Source: Nonlabens sp. MB-3u-79
GTDB lineage: Bacteria; Bacteroidota; Bacteroidia; Flavobacteriales; Flavobacteriaceae
Direction: 5' to 3'
DNA length: 64,000 nt
Assembly: GCF_002831625.1 (NCBI RefSeq)
Contig: NZ_CP025116.1
Coordinates: 2,285,501-2,349,500 of the forward strand
Positions 21,437-31,534 of the stretch are shown here, piece by piece. Below the pieces are notes generated by a model. That model was given only the letters and a program-made list of their open reading frames with translations, was not told where the DNA came from and searched no databases. Numbering within the stretch: position 1 is the stretch's first letter; each line of letters begins with the position of its first letter. A program made the translations under genes and the position numbers.

Positions 21437-21823
21437 TTAATTACTCTTCCAACTGGAAATAAATTCTAAAACATTTAGGGCAGGAGATGTTGCCAGACAG
21501 TCTTTACAGTTTTGGTAAGTCAGCAAACAGTCTACTAGATCTGTAAACATGTGGAAAAGGAGTCCGATTCCTAGAATGCGAAAAGGCTTGCGTAAAAACA
21601 ACAGTCCCACATAAAAGACCATAGCATAGTACGAATGTAAAGGGTGGAAATTAATACTGCATCTGTCAGCATCAAAAACCGGAGAGGTGAGAAGGTGGTC
21701 CAAATCTACCAGCATCGTTAGAAGTAAAAATAAGTAGGCTTTCTTCCATTCTTTATTAAAAAACACCAAAGCGATTCCCAATGGGAAAACAAGGTGTAAA
21801 AAATAATGGAGAAGTGTCTGCAT
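21437..21823 (-). CDS. DUF6122 family membrane protein
   Basis: A 128-residue protein with about four membrane helices. It carries LVDLDHLLTSPVFD, CSINFHPLHS and LLFHMFTDLVDC, a conserved set of Asp and His residues that I recognise from the DUF6122 family in Bacteroidota. The layout (DxDH and FHxxxDxxD) is reminiscent of membrane metal-dependent hydrolases, but no activity is known. No operon partner is evident. Confidence 0.75.
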   Translation of the reverse strand: MQTLLHYFLHLVFPLGIALVFFNKEWKKAYLFLLLTMLVDLDHLLTSPVFDADRCSINFHPLHSYYAMVFYVGLLFLRKPFRILGIGLLFHMFTDLVDCLLTYQNCKDCLATSPALNVLEFISSWKSN

Positions 21824-21973
21824 ACAGTTGATAAAACCAGTTTCTTATTACAAGAGCTAAATTACTGTTATTCTTGGTGAATAGTGCCATTGCCTTGAAG
21901 GTAACGGTTATACTTTTATGCGACTCTTTGTTAGGACGAATCACAATCAACGCATCTTTAAATAGGTAGAAAT

Positions 21974-22006
21974 AAAAAAGACCCTGAAATGAATCAGAGT
22001 CTTTCT
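21974..22006 (-). terminator. Terminator of dnaK
   Basis: An imperfect hairpin AAAGACCCTGA/TCAGAGTCTTT, read on the minus strand into a T run (aaaaaa on the plus strand). It lies about 40 bases past the dnaK stop. Confidence 0.7.
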
Positions 22007-22043
22007 TGATATAAAATTTTAACGGTTACTAAAAACTGTTAAC

Positions 22044-23951
22044 TTATTTTACTTCTTCAAAGTCTACATCTTCTACATCACTTGTAGAGTCTGAGTCGTC
22101 AGAAGTGTCAGCTCCAGCATCTGGGCCAGGTTGTCCACCTTGACCATCAGCTTGTGCTTTGTACATTTCTTCACTTGCAGCTGTCCAAACTTTATTTAGT
22201 TTTTCTAGTGCTGGATCGATTACTGCTAAGTCTTTAGACTCATAAGCAGCTTTCAATTCGTTAAGCGCTTCTTCGATAGGAGCTTTTTTGTCAGCAGGTA
22301 GCTTCTCGCCAAATTCTTCCAATTGTTGCTCTGTTTGGAAAATCATTTGATCTGCAGCGTTTAACTTATCTACAGTTTCTTTTGCTTTTTTATCAGCATC
22401 AGCATTAGCAGTAGCATCTTGCTTCATTTTCTCGATTTCTTCCTCGCTTAGTCCAGAAGAAGCTTCGATACGTACATCTTGTTTCTTTCCAGTCGCTTTA
22501 TCTTCAGCACTTACTTTTATGATACCGTTAGCATCAATATCAAAGGTTACCTCAATTTGTGGAGTACCTCTTCTTGATGGTGGAATATCTGATAAGTGGA
22601 ACCTACCGATGGTCTTGTTATCATTTGCCATAGCACGCTCTCCTTGGATCACATGAATCTCAACACTTGGTTGATTATCTGCAGCCGTAGAGAATACTTG
22701 AGACTTCTTAGTTGGGATGGTCGTGTTGGACTCAATTAATTTAGTCATCACACCACCCATAGTTTCAATACCTAAGGAAAGTGGAGTAACATCTAGTAAA
22801 AGAACGTCTTTTACATCACCTGTTAATACACCACCTTGAATAGCAGCACCTACAGCAACTACCTCATCAGGGTTTACTCCTTTTGATGGTTTCTTACCGA
22901 AGAATTTCTCAACAGCTTCCTGTACAGCAGGAATACGAGTAGATCCACCTACAAGAATAATCTCGTCAATGTCTCCAGTAGAAAGGCCAGCGTTTTTCAA
23001 TGCGGTCTGACATGGAGCGATAGTTCTTTTTACTAAGTCTGAGATCAATTTTTCAAAAGCAGACTTGGTCAATGTTTTTACAAGGTGCTTAGGTCCGCTA
23101 GCAGTAGCAGTTACATAAGGCAAGTTGATTTCAGTCTGTGCACTTGAAGAAAGCTCAATTTTAGCTTTTTCTGCAGCTTCTTTAAGACGCTGTAAAGCCA
23201 TTGGATCTTTTCTAAGATCGATGTCTTCAGCAGCCTTAAACTCATCAGCTAACCAGTCGATAATTTTTTGATCTACATCATCACCACCTAAGTGAGTATC
23301 ACCATCAGTTGAAAGTACTTCAAAAACTCCATCACCTAATTCTAGGATAGAAACATCATGTGTTCCACCACCAAAATCAAATACTACAATCTTCTGATCG
23401 GTATCTTTTTTATCTAATCCGTAAGCTAGTGCAGCAGCAGTAGGCTCATTGATTATACGTTCTACTTTAAGACCTGCGATCTCACCAGCTTCCTTAGTCG
23501 CTTGACGTTGAGAATCGTTAAAATAAGCCGGTACAGTAATTACTGCTCCAGTTACTTCGTATCCTAAATAATCTTCAGCGGTTTTCTTCATTTTTTGAAG
23601 AATCATTGCGCTTAATTCTTGTGGCGTGTAAAGACGGCCATCGATATCCACGCGTGGAGTATCGTTATCACCTTTTACTACTTTATAAGGTACACGTCCA
23701 GCTTCTTTTGTAGACTCGCTGTATTTGTTACCCATAAAACGCTTGATTGAAGCAACTGTTTTTGTTGGATTGGTTACCGCTTGTCTTTTTGCAGGATCAC
23801 CTACCTTAATCTCACCACCTTCTACAAAGGCGATAACTGATGGGGTAGTTCTTTTTCCTTCTGCGTTAGGTATTACTACAGGCTCGCTTCCTTCCATTAC
23901 AGAAACACAACTGTTAGTCGTACCTAAGTCTATTCCTATTATTTTACTCAT
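22044..23951 (-). CDS. dnaK: Molecular chaperone DnaK (Hsp70)
   Basis: A 635-residue Hsp70. The ATPase domain has [13 protein letters not shown] at residues 5-17, [14 protein letters not shown] and [13 protein letters not shown]. The substrate-binding domain and lid follow, and the tail ends in the acidic [11 protein letters not shown]. It binds exposed hydrophobic segments and works with DnaJ, GrpE and ClpB; dnaJ and grpE are not in this window. Upstream are a well-placed sigma-54-like element and several TGACA/TGTCA half-sites. No CIRCE element was seen. Confidence 0.98.
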   Translation of the reverse strand: MSKIIGIDLGTTNSCVSVMEGSEPVVIPNAEGKRTTPSVIAFVEGGEIKVGDPAKRQAVTNPTKTVASIKRFMGNKYSESTKEAGRVPYKVVKGDNDTPRVDIDGRLYTPQELSAMILQKMKKTAEDYLGYEVTGAVITVPAYFNDSQRQATKEAGEIAGLKVERIINEPTAAALAYGLDKKDTDQKIVVFDFGGGTHDVSILELGDGVFEVLSTDGDTHLGGDDVDQKIIDWLADEFKAAEDIDLRKDPMALQRLKEAAEKAKIELSSSAQTEINLPYVTATASGPKHLVKTLTKSAFEKLISDLVKRTIAPCQTALKNAGLSTGDIDEIILVGGSTRIPAVQEAVEKFFGKKPSKGVNPDEVVAVGAAIQGGVLTGDVKDVLLLDVTPLSLGIETMGGVMTKLIESNTTIPTKKSQVFSTAADNQPSVEIHVIQGERAMANDNKTIGRFHLSDIPPSRRGTPQIEVTFDIDANGIIKVSAEDKATGKKQDVRIEASSGLSEEEIEKMKQDATANADADKKAKETVDKLNAADQMIFQTEQQLEEFGEKLPADKKAPIEEALNELKAAYESKDLAVIDPALEKLNKVWTAASEEMYKAQADGQGGQPGPDAGADTSDDSDSTSDVEDVDFEEVK

Positions 23952-23997
23952 TATAAATTATTTTAATTAAGATTCGATTTATTTACATTCTCGTTAA

Positions 23998-24050
23998 GTC
24001 AATGTTTGTGCCATGACAATTCTAATGACATGATGTCATTTTGACTGTCA
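23998..24050 (-). promoter_or_regulatory. Candidate sigma-54-like promoter and TGACA/TGTCA array of dnaK
   Basis: On the minus strand TGGCACAAACATTGAC (24013 down to 23998) matches the -24/-12 layout well except that the -12 GC is GA. The start of transcription would be about 37 bases before the ATG. Directly upstream lie the palindrome ATGACATGATGTCAT (24025-24039), TGTCATTTTGACT (24034-24046) and a further GTCA, which could bind an activator or repressor. Confidence 0.5.
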
Positions 24051-24095
24051 CAATCGTCATGATAGTAGTGTGGTAGACGCCTTTTATAATGGTTT

Positions 24096-24111
24096 CGCTT
24101 TCGCGAAAGCG
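24096..24111. repeat. Palindromic element, perfect copy
   Basis: A perfect CGCTTTCGCGAAAGCG upstream of the dnaK regulatory region. Confidence 0.9.
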
Positions 24112-24542
24112 AGATCAGGACAACCTATTTAGTTTACAGTCTCAACAGGCAGCAAGCAGGTTGACTGCTATCAGCAATTCAAATCTGAGCAGGCGGTAAA
24201 ATAATTATTATTGCAGGACTCAAAATAAATAAAGTCATAGGTTACCGCACCTCCTGGCGAAATTGCATAGAGTTCTTACAAAAGTTAATGGAATTGATTT
24301 TCCTTATCATGCATCTGTTTATGAGGGGATAGCCGAGAAGGAAGAATGCAAATTCATCCTTTGCGGAGCTTTTATTGATGTAAGGACAATAAGATTTCCC
24401 AGTTCTTTCGCAACAGATACGAGACTTAATTGTCATTCTGTTGAAGAGCAGAATCGATGACAAGCTTTCTTACTATTAGGTAGAATACTTTTATTTTCTA
24501 TATGCTTTATGTTTACTTTTACCGAGTTAATTTGGTATAATA
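24112..24542. other. Intergenic region between dnaK and the serine dehydratase gene
   Basis: 431 bp with short open frames on both strands (for example 24263-24460) that show no family resemblance. It should contain the serine dehydratase promoter; only an imperfect box (TAATTTGG, near 24529) was seen. Otherwise nothing. Confidence 0.4.
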
Positions 24543-25991
24543 ATGACACAAAATTCTCCTGCTAAAATTGAAGCCATCAGCGTGTTTGACATGCTTAAAA
24601 TAGGTGTTGGTCCCTCCAGTTCCCACACCTTAGGTCCGTGGCGTGCGGCGCGTCATTTTTTAGCCAAACTGAAAGACAAAAATAGATTGCAATTGGTGAA
24701 ATCCATAGAAGTGGACCTTTACGGCTCCTTATCCTTAACGGGTAAAGGACATGCCACAGATCTCGCTTGTATTTTAGGACTCACTAACGCAGATCCAGAG
24801 ACTTGTGCGATTGATGAAATCCCTGAAATTATAGATTATATAACCAATCAAAAGTTATTGCAACTCGACGGGGTTCATTTGATCTCCTTCGATCCTAAAA
24901 CACAGATTCATTTCCATCGTAACTTTCTTCCTTTCCATCCCAATGGATTTCGCTTTAAAGCCATCTTAAATGATGAAAAGGTTGTTTTTGAGACTTATTA
25001 CAGTATAGGAGGTGGTTTTTTTGTGCAAAAAGAGCGTAAAAGATCTGCAAAACAAGTGGCTCTTTTTGAGTGTTTCCCAAGACCTATTGAAAAGGCAAGC
25101 GAACTACTGGCTTATTGTGAACGTGATCAAATGTCAGTTTCACAGGTTGTTCTGCAAAATGAAGAATACCTTCGGAGCCCAGAAGAGATCGATGAGCTAT
25201 TTCGTAAAATTTGGGACGTCATGTTAGACTCTATATATACCGGTTGTCATACAGAAGGAATACTTCCTGGCGGTCTCAACGTACGAAGAAGGGCTTTTGA
25301 TACCCATGAGCGTTTGCAAAAGGGAACACCTTATACCAATAAAGAAGAGTGGGTAGAAGCCATACGCAATACAGAGGTGAAGTTTAGAGAAATTCTCAAA
25401 TGGGTTTCTTGTTTTGCCCTTGCTGTTAACGAGGTAAATGCCTCTTTAGGTCGTGTGGTTACCGCACCTACCAATGGAAGTGCCGGAGTAATTCCTGCCG
25501 TAATGATGTATTATATGACCATTGAAAATCACGATGCCAACTTTGATGACGTCAAGAAGTTTTTATTGGTTGCAGGGGAAATAGGTGCCCTTTTCAAAAA
25601 AGGAGCTACCATCAGTGCTGCAATGGGTGGCTGTCAAGCAGAGATAGGAGTGAGCAGTGCCATGGCTGCTGGCGCATTAACAGAGCTTATGGGTGGCACA
25701 CCAGCTCAAGTACTTATAGCTAGTGAAATCGCCATGGAACATCACCTAGGATTAACTTGTGATCCTATAGGTGGATTAGTCCAAATCCCTTGTATTGAAC
25801 GCAATGCGATGGGTGCTATTAAAGCGATCAATGCCTGTGAGATGGCACTAGATACAGATGCTAAAAATGCCAAAGTACCATTAGATAAAGTCATAGAAAC
25901 TATGTGGCAAACGGCACAAGACATGAATACTAAATATAAAGAAACCAGTGAAGGAGGACTTGCTGTTAATGTGGCACTTTCTGATTGTTGA
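24543..25991 (+). CDS. sdaA: L-serine ammonia-lyase (iron-sulfur type)
   Basis: 482 residues; converts L-serine to pyruvate and ammonia in the cytoplasm. The beta domain starts with [24 protein letters not shown]. The alpha domain has [28 protein letters not shown] and [19 protein letters not shown], whose Cys residues are the expected ligands of the oxygen-labile [4Fe-4S] cluster. Alpha and beta parts are fused, as in the E. coli SdaA type. It is a single-gene unit. Confidence 0.95.
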   Translation: MTQNSPAKIEAISVFDMLKIGVGPSSSHTLGPWRAARHFLAKLKDKNRLQLVKSIEVDLYGSLSLTGKGHATDLACILGLTNADPETCAIDEIPEIIDYITNQKLLQLDGVHLISFDPKTQIHFHRNFLPFHPNGFRFKAILNDEKVVFETYYSIGGGFFVQKERKRSAKQVALFECFPRPIEKASELLAYCERDQMSVSQVVLQNEEYLRSPEEIDELFRKIWDVMLDSIYTGCHTEGILPGGLNVRRRAFDTHERLQKGTPYTNKEEWVEAIRNTEVKFREILKWVSCFALAVNEVNASLGRVVTAPTNGSAGVIPAVMMYYMTIENHDANFDDVKKFLLVAGEIGALFKKGATISAAMGGCQAEIGVSSAMAAGALTELMGGTPAQVLIASEIAMEHHLGLTCDPIGGLVQIPCIERNAMGAIKAINACEMALDTDAKNAKVPLDKVIETMWQTAQDMNTKYKETSEGGLAVNVALSDC

Positions 25992-26160
25992 TTTTTTATA
26001 AATAGGACACGGATTGTAAAGGATACAGAAGCTTTTTCTTTTAAGGCTATTGTTGTGGTTTCCGCTTTTATTCTTTATTTTGAAATGAATAAAGTTAATA
26101 CTGCGCTTATTGCAGTGCGAAAGGTTAACTAGTAGTACATTTATACACTAACAAAGCATA

Positions 26161-26667
26161 ATGACAAACGATCAAATCCTCGCTGACCGATTACCGAACA
26201 TAGAAGAAGCTGATTTCCAAAAACATCCCAAAAGATTTTTAAACAAAAAACTGATCTCCAAAGTGATCTTTTTCTTGCCCTTGCTAGTGGGTGTAGGGGT
26301 GTTGTACTTTCTAGTAGAAGATAAAGCTTGGTTGTGGAAAGCAGCACTAGCAGCATGGTTATTCTTGTTCTTAACAACTGTTTTTTTAGCGTACAAAGAG
26401 TATTTTGTTAGGGGTTATGTATTGCGAGAACAAGATATTACTTACAAAAAAGGCTGGTTGTTCCACAGTCAAACGACCGTTCCTTTTAATAGAATTCAAC
26501 ATACAGAAATCAAACACGGTCCTATAGATCGCTTGTTTAAACTTTGTGAACTGGACATATTTACAGCCGGTGGAAGCGCCAGTGATTTGAGCATTAGTGG
26601 GCTGGACCCTGAAGACGCTGCAAAATTAAAGGACTATATTTCTGGAAAACTGTCGGTACATGCTTGA
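26161..26667 (+). CDS. Bacterial PH-domain membrane protein, YdbS-like
   Basis: 168 residues with two membrane helices (about residues 38-82) followed by one bacterial PH domain of the bPH2/DUF304 type (YVLREQDITYKKGWLFHSQTTVPF, split by family convention). Its last 8 bases overlap the next gene, a three-domain relative, so the pair forms a two-gene operon like ydbS-ydbT of Bacillus. In Bacillus that pair was linked to bacteriocin resistance; the role here is unknown. A 7-of-8 match to the -7 box, TACATTTA, lies at 26136-26143. Confidence 0.85.
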   Translation: MTNDQILADRLPNIEEADFQKHPKRFLNKKLISKVIFFLPLLVGVGVLYFLVEDKAWLWKAALAAWLFLFLTTVFLAYKEYFVRGYVLREQDITYKKGWLFHSQTTVPFNRIQHTEIKHGPIDRLFKLCELDIFTAGGSASDLSISGLDPEDAAKLKDYISGKLSVHA

Positions 26668-28237
26668 TTTAACTACACCCCAAAGGCAGAGCAAAAAGAT
26701 CATTCTATTCTACTTGTTCAAGAGTATAAAAGGCTTGATTCTTTACTTTTTGTTTGCCGCTATTGGAACGAAATCCATGGGAGAATATGGCTGGTACATG
26801 AACGCCTTTATCGCTTTTATTGCGGTGATGTCACTGCTATCTCCTGTTCTTAAATACCTTTATTTTACCTTTCACATAGAAGATGATGAATTGATTATTC
26901 AAAAAGGATTCTTGCAAAAGGAACGAAAAGCAATTCCTTTAGAACGCATTCAGTCTATCAATATCAATCAAAATGTGGTACAACGTATTTTAGGAATTGT
27001 TTCTCTAGAGGTAGATACGGCTGGATCCAAAACTAAGGAGTTGGAAATCCCAGGACTAGAGCGATCCTTTGCTAGCCAATTCAAGGAGCTGCTTCAAGAA
27101 CGCAAAGAGGAGATTGTTGAGGAAGTTAGTGAAGCAACTGCAAATGAGAGAAGTATTTTTAAACATACTTCTGAAGGAGAACAGGAATCCGATACAGAAG
27201 AGGGGCATTTAAGCGCTGCGTATGAACACTCCAACAAAACCTTACAAGACAAGACAGAAGTTGCGATTCTCCAATTGAGTATTTTTGATCTTTTAAAAGT
27301 AGGAATTACTCAAAATCATTTGAAAAGTGGAGGTCTCGCAATTGGAGTTGCCTTTGGTAGTTGGTACAAAATAAAAGATATAGTAGAACAATATTTTGGA
27401 GAATGGCTGCAGCAATTCTCTTTTGAAAATGTTGTTTCAGGAACAAGTATAGGACTTGCCGTTGCCGCTGTGATTTCTTTCTTGTTTTTCTCAGTGGTGA
27501 TCAGCATGTTATTGGCCATCAATAAATATTGGGATTTTAGTATTGTTAAAAAAGGAACCGATCTCGAAGTGAAAATGGGGCTCTTTAATAAAAATGAAAT
27601 TAAAATACCACTGAGTAAAGTTCAGATTTTAGAATTCCATTCCAATCCATTGAGAAAACTACTAAACTTTCAGACGGCTCAAATATATCAAGCACAATCT
27701 ACCGACAACAAGTTGGGCAGTGTTTCTGTACCCGCTTGTAAAGAAGAACATAGGGTTTTACTACAACATTTGATTTTTAAACAACCGGTGGAAGAAACGG
27801 AGCAAGAACTTCATTGCAATCCTTTTTCTTATGCTCGATTGGCGTTTTATGTCATTTCTGTAGTTGCAATACCACTAATAGGAGCTGGTGTTTATTTTGA
27901 AGCATATGCGGGAATAGGGCTGGTGATCGCTATTTCATTCTTTTTAGTTTTTGCAGCCTTCATGTATGGGAAGAATAGTAAAGTCATTAAAGATGATGAT
28001 TTTGTGGTTTTTAAGAAAGGATGGATTTTCCCGCAAATCATTATTTCACCAGTTTTTAAAACTCAAGCGGTAGAAAAATGGCGTAGTGTTTTTTTACAAC
28101 GCAGAAGAGAAGCACACTTTAAACTTCATAGTGCCGCTGGAACACGAGGTCTTAGATACCTGGAGGAAGTTGCCATAAATAAATTGATCAACACGATCAA
28201 TAATGAAGTGATTGGTAGTGAAGAGAAATGGATGTAG
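26660..28237 (+). CDS. Multi-bPH2-domain membrane protein, YdbT-like
   Basis: 525 residues with three copies of helix-pair plus bPH2 domain: helices near 15-70 and PH domain to about 150, a second unit about 235-370, and a third about 390-510. Each PH domain starts with a pattern like D(D/E)LIIQKGFLQKERKAIPL. It overlaps the YdbS-like gene by 8 bases, consistent with translational coupling and a membrane complex. Domains 1 and 2 are joined by an acidic linker (residues about 155-195). Confidence 0.87.
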   Translation: MLDLTTPQRQSKKIILFYLFKSIKGLILYFLFAAIGTKSMGEYGWYMNAFIAFIAVMSLLSPVLKYLYFTFHIEDDELIIQKGFLQKERKAIPLERIQSININQNVVQRILGIVSLEVDTAGSKTKELEIPGLERSFASQFKELLQERKEEIVEEVSEATANERSIFKHTSEGEQESDTEEGHLSAAYEHSNKTLQDKTEVAILQLSIFDLLKVGITQNHLKSGGLAIGVAFGSWYKIKDIVEQYFGEWLQQFSFENVVSGTSIGLAVAAVISFLFFSVVISMLLAINKYWDFSIVKKGTDLEVKMGLFNKNEIKIPLSKVQILEFHSNPLRKLLNFQTAQIYQAQSTDNKLGSVSVPACKEEHRVLLQHLIFKQPVEETEQELHCNPFSYARLAFYVISVVAIPLIGAGVYFEAYAGIGLVIAISFFLVFAAFMYGKNSKVIKDDDFVVFKKGWIFPQIIISPVFKTQAVEKWRSVFLQRRREAHFKLHSAAGTRGLRYLEEVAINKLINTINNEVIGSEEKWM

Positions 28238-28302
28238 CTCGTTGATCACATTCTTAAATGAGCTTTTATAGGGTTTCTTTATTCAATAAGCTGGAACTAT
28301 CT

Positions 28303-28318
28303 CGCTTTCGCGAAAGCG
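28303..28318. repeat. Palindromic element, perfect copy
   Basis: A perfect CGCTTTCGCGAAAGCG between the YdbT-like gene and the OhrR operon. Confidence 0.9.
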
Positions 28319-28431
28319 AAATAATTAAAAATTTGCTACACCTGATTCCATTAATCGCCAATAAAGCATAGCTGCTTCAAACTTTCACATTTATTAAACA
28401 CTTTAAATTCTTTAGGCGGGATCAAGTGTTA

Positions 28432-28453
28432 TACATTTGTATCGCACACGATA
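28432..28453 (+). promoter_or_regulatory. Promoter -7 box and probable OhrR operator
   Basis: TACATTTG (28432-28439) matches TAnnTTTG exactly. Immediately after it lies the inverted repeat TATCGCACACGATA (28440-28453), covering the expected transcription start and ending 10 bases before the regulator's ATG. This is where a MarR-family repressor would block its own operon. Confidence 0.6.
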
Positions 28454-28463
28454 TAAATAAAAG

Positions 28464-28922
28464 ATGAATAAGCAAGACCAATTAAAATTGAGCAGTCAGG
28501 TTTGTTTTCCGATCTATTCGGTTTCTAGATTATTGACTAAATCATACAAGCCTTATTTAGATAAAATGGGGATTACATATCCTCAATATTTGGTGCTGTT
28601 GGTACTTTGGGAAAATGATGAAGTGACCGTCAATCAAATCACTGATAAATTACTCTTAAATACCAATACGGTATCACCGTTATTAAAACGAATGCAGCAG
28701 TCTCATCTTATCGAACGACATCGTTGCACGAATGATGAACGTCGTGTGATTATTCAACTCACTGACAAAGGAAAAGAACTTAAAAAAGAAGCGATTCCTA
28801 TACCTGAAAAATTATTACAAACCTTGCTCACAGCAAATATAGAATTACCAGATATCATTAATTTAAAGGAATTATTGGAAGAATGGATTGGAATACTGGG
28901 AGAACAAAAACAAAAACAATAA
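28464..28922 (+). CDS. ohrR: MarR-family peroxide sensor, OhrR-type
   Basis: 152 residues with the winged-helix fold. It aligns closely with Bacillus OhrR: QVCFPIYSVSRLLTKSYKPYLDKMGITYPQYLVLLVLWE matches segment by segment (long match given only as landmarks: Cys14, the Tyr pair in ITYPQY, and the wing RHRCTNDERRVIIQLT). Cys14 corresponds to the reactive Cys15 that organic hydroperoxides oxidise, releasing the operator. There is no ohr gene here; the next gene is a nitroreductase-family enzyme and then a DJ-1-like protein, so the regulon is built differently. Confidence 0.88.
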   Translation: MNKQDQLKLSSQVCFPIYSVSRLLTKSYKPYLDKMGITYPQYLVLLVLWENDEVTVNQITDKLLLNTNTVSPLLKRMQQSHLIERHRCTNDERRVIIQLTDKGKELKKEAIPIPEKLLQTLLTANIELPDIINLKELLEEWIGILGEQKQKQ

Positions 28923-28927
28923 AAGAA

Positions 28928-29560
28928 ATGGAATTATTAGAAAGATTAGAGTGGCGCTACGCGGCAAAAGCTATGAGTGGAGAAAAAGTGCCACAAGAGA
29001 AAATAGATAACATACTAGAGGCGGCAAGACTTGCAGCAACATCTAGTGGATTACAACCTTTTGAAATTTATGTGGTAACCAACCAAGAAGTTAAAGAGAA
29101 AATTAGGCCTGTAGCTTGGAATCAGTCCACCGTAACCGATTGTTCTCATTTATTAGTTTTTGCAGCTTGGGATACCTACACAGCAGACCGTATCAATTAC
29201 ATGTTTGATTTAACCAATACAAAACGTGGTTTTAAAAATGAAGGATGGGAAAATTACCGCCAGCAACTTTTAAGCACTTACCCACAACAAGATGCTGAGG
29301 TAAACTTTAATCATGCGGCCAAACAGGCTTATATCGCTTTTTCACATGCCTTAATTGCTGCTGCTTTTGAAGAAGTAGATGCCACACCTATGGAAGGCTT
29401 TGATGCAGACGCCGTTGATGAGATTTTAGGATTGAGAGCAAAAGGCTTAAGATCTACAGTATTACTTCCTATAGGTTATAGAAAGCCATCAGAAGACTGG
29501 TTGGTCAACTTAGAAAAGGTAAGAAAGAGTACCGAAGAGATGGTTACCAACATAGACTAA
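28928..29560 (+). CDS. NAD(P)H-dependent nitroreductase-family oxidoreductase
   Basis: 210 residues; an FMN enzyme of the NfsB/nitroreductase fold, with the FMN-binding start WRYAAKAMSGEKV, the conserved ARLAATSSGLQPFEIYVV stretch and a C-terminal LGLRAKGLRSTVLLPIGYR. It reduces quinones, nitro compounds or reactive aldehydes with NAD(P)H. The frame opens 15 codons earlier, overlapping ohrR, but family members start at MELLERLEWRY, so ATG 28928 is used, 5 bases after the ohrR stop. Co-transcribed with ohrR. Confidence 0.9.
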   Translation: MELLERLEWRYAAKAMSGEKVPQEKIDNILEAARLAATSSGLQPFEIYVVTNQEVKEKIRPVAWNQSTVTDCSHLLVFAAWDTYTADRINYMFDLTNTKRGFKNEGWENYRQQLLSTYPQQDAEVNFNHAAKQAYIAFSHALIAAAFEEVDATPMEGFDADAVDEILGLRAKGLRSTVLLPIGYRKPSEDWLVNLEKVRKSTEEMVTNID

Positions 29561-29577
29561 TCTAACAAAATAAGCTA

Positions 29578-30381
29578 TTGAAAAAATTAAAATATACAGT
29601 TATTGTACTTGCCTTGTTTGCAGCAATAGGTTGTAAAGATCAAAACGAAAAGGCAACTAGTGCCGATTTAAATAATAGTAATAATCTTAAAAAAGAAAAC
29701 AATATGAAAGTTTTATTTGTATTAACATCACACGATCAACTAGGAGACACTGGTAAAAAAACAGGATTTTGGGTAGAAGAATTCGCAGGCCCATACTACA
29801 CCTTAAAAGATAAAGGTGTTGAAATTACATTAGCAACGCCTAAAGGTGGAAAAGCACCTATAGATCCAAGTAGTGATTCTCCAGATGCAGCAACAGAATT
29901 TACCAAGAGATTTGATAAAGACGAAGAAGCTCAAGAGCTCATCAATACCACACATCAACTAGCAGATGTCAATGCTGCAGATTATGACGCGGTATTTTAT
30001 CCTGGTGGACACGGACCTTTATGGGATCTTGCTAACGACGCAACATCTATCAAGTTGATCGAAACTTTTAACAGTCAAGAAAAACCAGTAGGCTTTGTAT
30101 GTCACGCTCCAGCAGCATTGAAAAGTGTTAAAGGAACTGATGGCAATCCATTAGTGAAAGGAAAGAAAGTAACTGGATTTACCAACACAGAAGAAGAAGC
30201 GGTGCAACTTACTGATGTAGTGCCATTTCTAGTAGAAGACATGCTTAAAGAAAACGGCGGTATTTATTCTAAAGGCGCTGACTGGTCAGCTTACGCATTA
30301 CAAGACGGTAATTTGATCACAGGGCAAAATCCTGCCTCCTCGGTATTGGTAGCAGAAAAACTATTTGCTGCGATCAAATAA
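29578..30381 (+). CDS. DJ-1/PfpI-type (Hsp31-like) protein with lipoprotein leader
   Basis: 267 residues from a TTG start. A lipoprotein signal (ALFAAIGC, Cys19) and a polar N-rich spacer precede the domain, which starts MKVLFVLTSHDQLG at residue 43. The nucleophile Cys is in GFVCHAPAAL and the glycine-rich turn in YPGGHGPLWDLA. Relatives act as glyoxalase III-like or protective chaperone-type proteins. ATG 29704 could give a 225-residue cytoplasmic form. It follows the nitroreductase by 17 bases and ends the OhrR operon, fitting a response to oxidants and reactive carbonyls. Confidence 0.85.
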   Translation: MKKLKYTVIVLALFAAIGCKDQNEKATSADLNNSNNLKKENNMKVLFVLTSHDQLGDTGKKTGFWVEEFAGPYYTLKDKGVEITLATPKGGKAPIDPSSDSPDAATEFTKRFDKDEEAQELINTTHQLADVNAADYDAVFYPGGHGPLWDLANDATSIKLIETFNSQEKPVGFVCHAPAALKSVKGTDGNPLVKGKKVTGFTNTEEEAVQLTDVVPFLVEDMLKENGGIYSKGADWSAYALQDGNLITGQNPASSVLVAEKLFAAIK

Positions 30382-30399
30382 TTGTATTTGAAAAGGAAT

Positions 30400-30435
30400 A
30401 AAAAAGCCCAAACCTTTATGGTTTGGGCTTTTTTT
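30400..30435 (+). terminator. Terminator of the OhrR operon
   Basis: The stem AAAAGCCCAAACC/GGTTTGGGCTTTT has a 5-base loop and a T run. Downstream to 30678 there is no coding signal. Confidence 0.9.
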
Positions 30436-30678
30436 ATGCGAAAAATTTATTCCCCAAATGATTTAGAAAATCAAACTTTGCCTGTTCTTTTACTCCCGCT
30501 GCTGATGAATTTGGTACATCAACTAGATTGCCAAAGAATTTCAGTTGCTATAGAAAGCCAGACTTTAAATTTTCTATGTCAAGTTTGTTAGGTCAAAGCT
30601 TCAAAAAGGAAGCAGTGGACCCATGCCTTACTATTGTAGGATTATATACTACTTTAGTAAAAAAACAGAACCCTTACT

Positions 30679-31503
30679 ATGAAGAATAAGAACTTGATTC
30701 CCATAACATTTATAGGTGTACTGATTCTTTTATTTTCGGTAAGCTGTGGGACAAAAAATACGGGTAATCAAGAAAGCTTACCAACCTCTGTTGCCTGTTC
30801 ATCCAGTTCAGAAAATGCTGCTACGCTGTCTATACCTGATGGCACATTTGAAGCAAAAAAAGCCACCGCACCAATACAAATTGATGGGTGTAGCAAAGAG
30901 GCTATTTGGGCTGACTTAGATTGGTATGGTTTGAACTATGTTTGGATGGGTGAACCTGTGGATGAGAATGATTATAACGGACGCTTCAAATTGGCTTGGG
31001 ACGCTGAGTATTTATATGTATTGGTAGAAGTAGTGGATGAATATTTAAACCCAACACTTAAAAATGGTATAGAAAACTATTGGAAAGGGGATTATGTAGA
31101 GGTATTTATTGACGAAGATCAATCCGGCGGAAATCATAAATTCAATCACCAAGCTTTTGCATATCATGTCTCTACTGAAGGACATGCTATTGATAAAAGC
31201 ACCTCAGAAGAAACTATTTTTTTAGATGAGCATATACAAGTTGCTAGGTCGCAAGAGGCTAACAAGCATATTTGGGAAATGGCCATCCGACTTTACGATC
31301 AAAGTTTTGATGAGAATTCATCCAAAAATATACCAGTTCCAATTTTAAAAAATAAACGCATCGGCTTTTCCATAGGCTATGGAGATAATGACGGCAATAA
31401 CAGCAGAGAAAATTTTATGGGCTCCAAGAAGAATCACGGAGTCACTAATGATGAAGGCTACATCAATGCTGATGTTTTTGGTAGTGTATTGTTTGTAGAG
31501 TAA
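30679..31503 (+). CDS. CBM9-like sugar-binding lipoprotein
   Basis: 274 residues. A lipoprotein signal ends at LLFSVSC (Cys23), followed by a Ser-rich spacer and a family 9 carbohydrate-binding-type beta-sandwich: IQIDGCSKEAIWADLDWY, LAWDAEYLYVLVEVVDE, DYVEVFIDEDQSGG and GFSIGYGDNDG are characteristic strands with calcium- and sugar-contact positions. No catalytic domain is attached. It stands alone, so whether it binds xylan-like glycans or another ligand is open. Confidence 0.85.
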   Translation: MKNKNLIPITFIGVLILLFSVSCGTKNTGNQESLPTSVACSSSSENAATLSIPDGTFEAKKATAPIQIDGCSKEAIWADLDWYGLNYVWMGEPVDENDYNGRFKLAWDAEYLYVLVEVVDEYLNPTLKNGIENYWKGDYVEVFIDEDQSGGNHKFNHQAFAYHVSTEGHAIDKSTSEETIFLDEHIQVARSQEANKHIWEMAIRLYDQSFDENSSKNIPVPILKNKRIGFSIGYGDNDGNNSRENFMGSKKNHGVTNDEGYINADVFGSVLFVE

Positions 31504-31534
31504 GCATTGTATCATTTTAAAACGTCTCCTATAA

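Noticed and set aside
24263..24460. 65-codon plus-strand frame upstream of the serine dehydratase gene
   Set aside because: Mirrored by an equally long minus-strand frame, with no family resemblance or promoter.
30382..30591. 69-codon frame after the DJ-1-like gene
   Set aside because: It spans a terminator hairpin and has no coding pattern.
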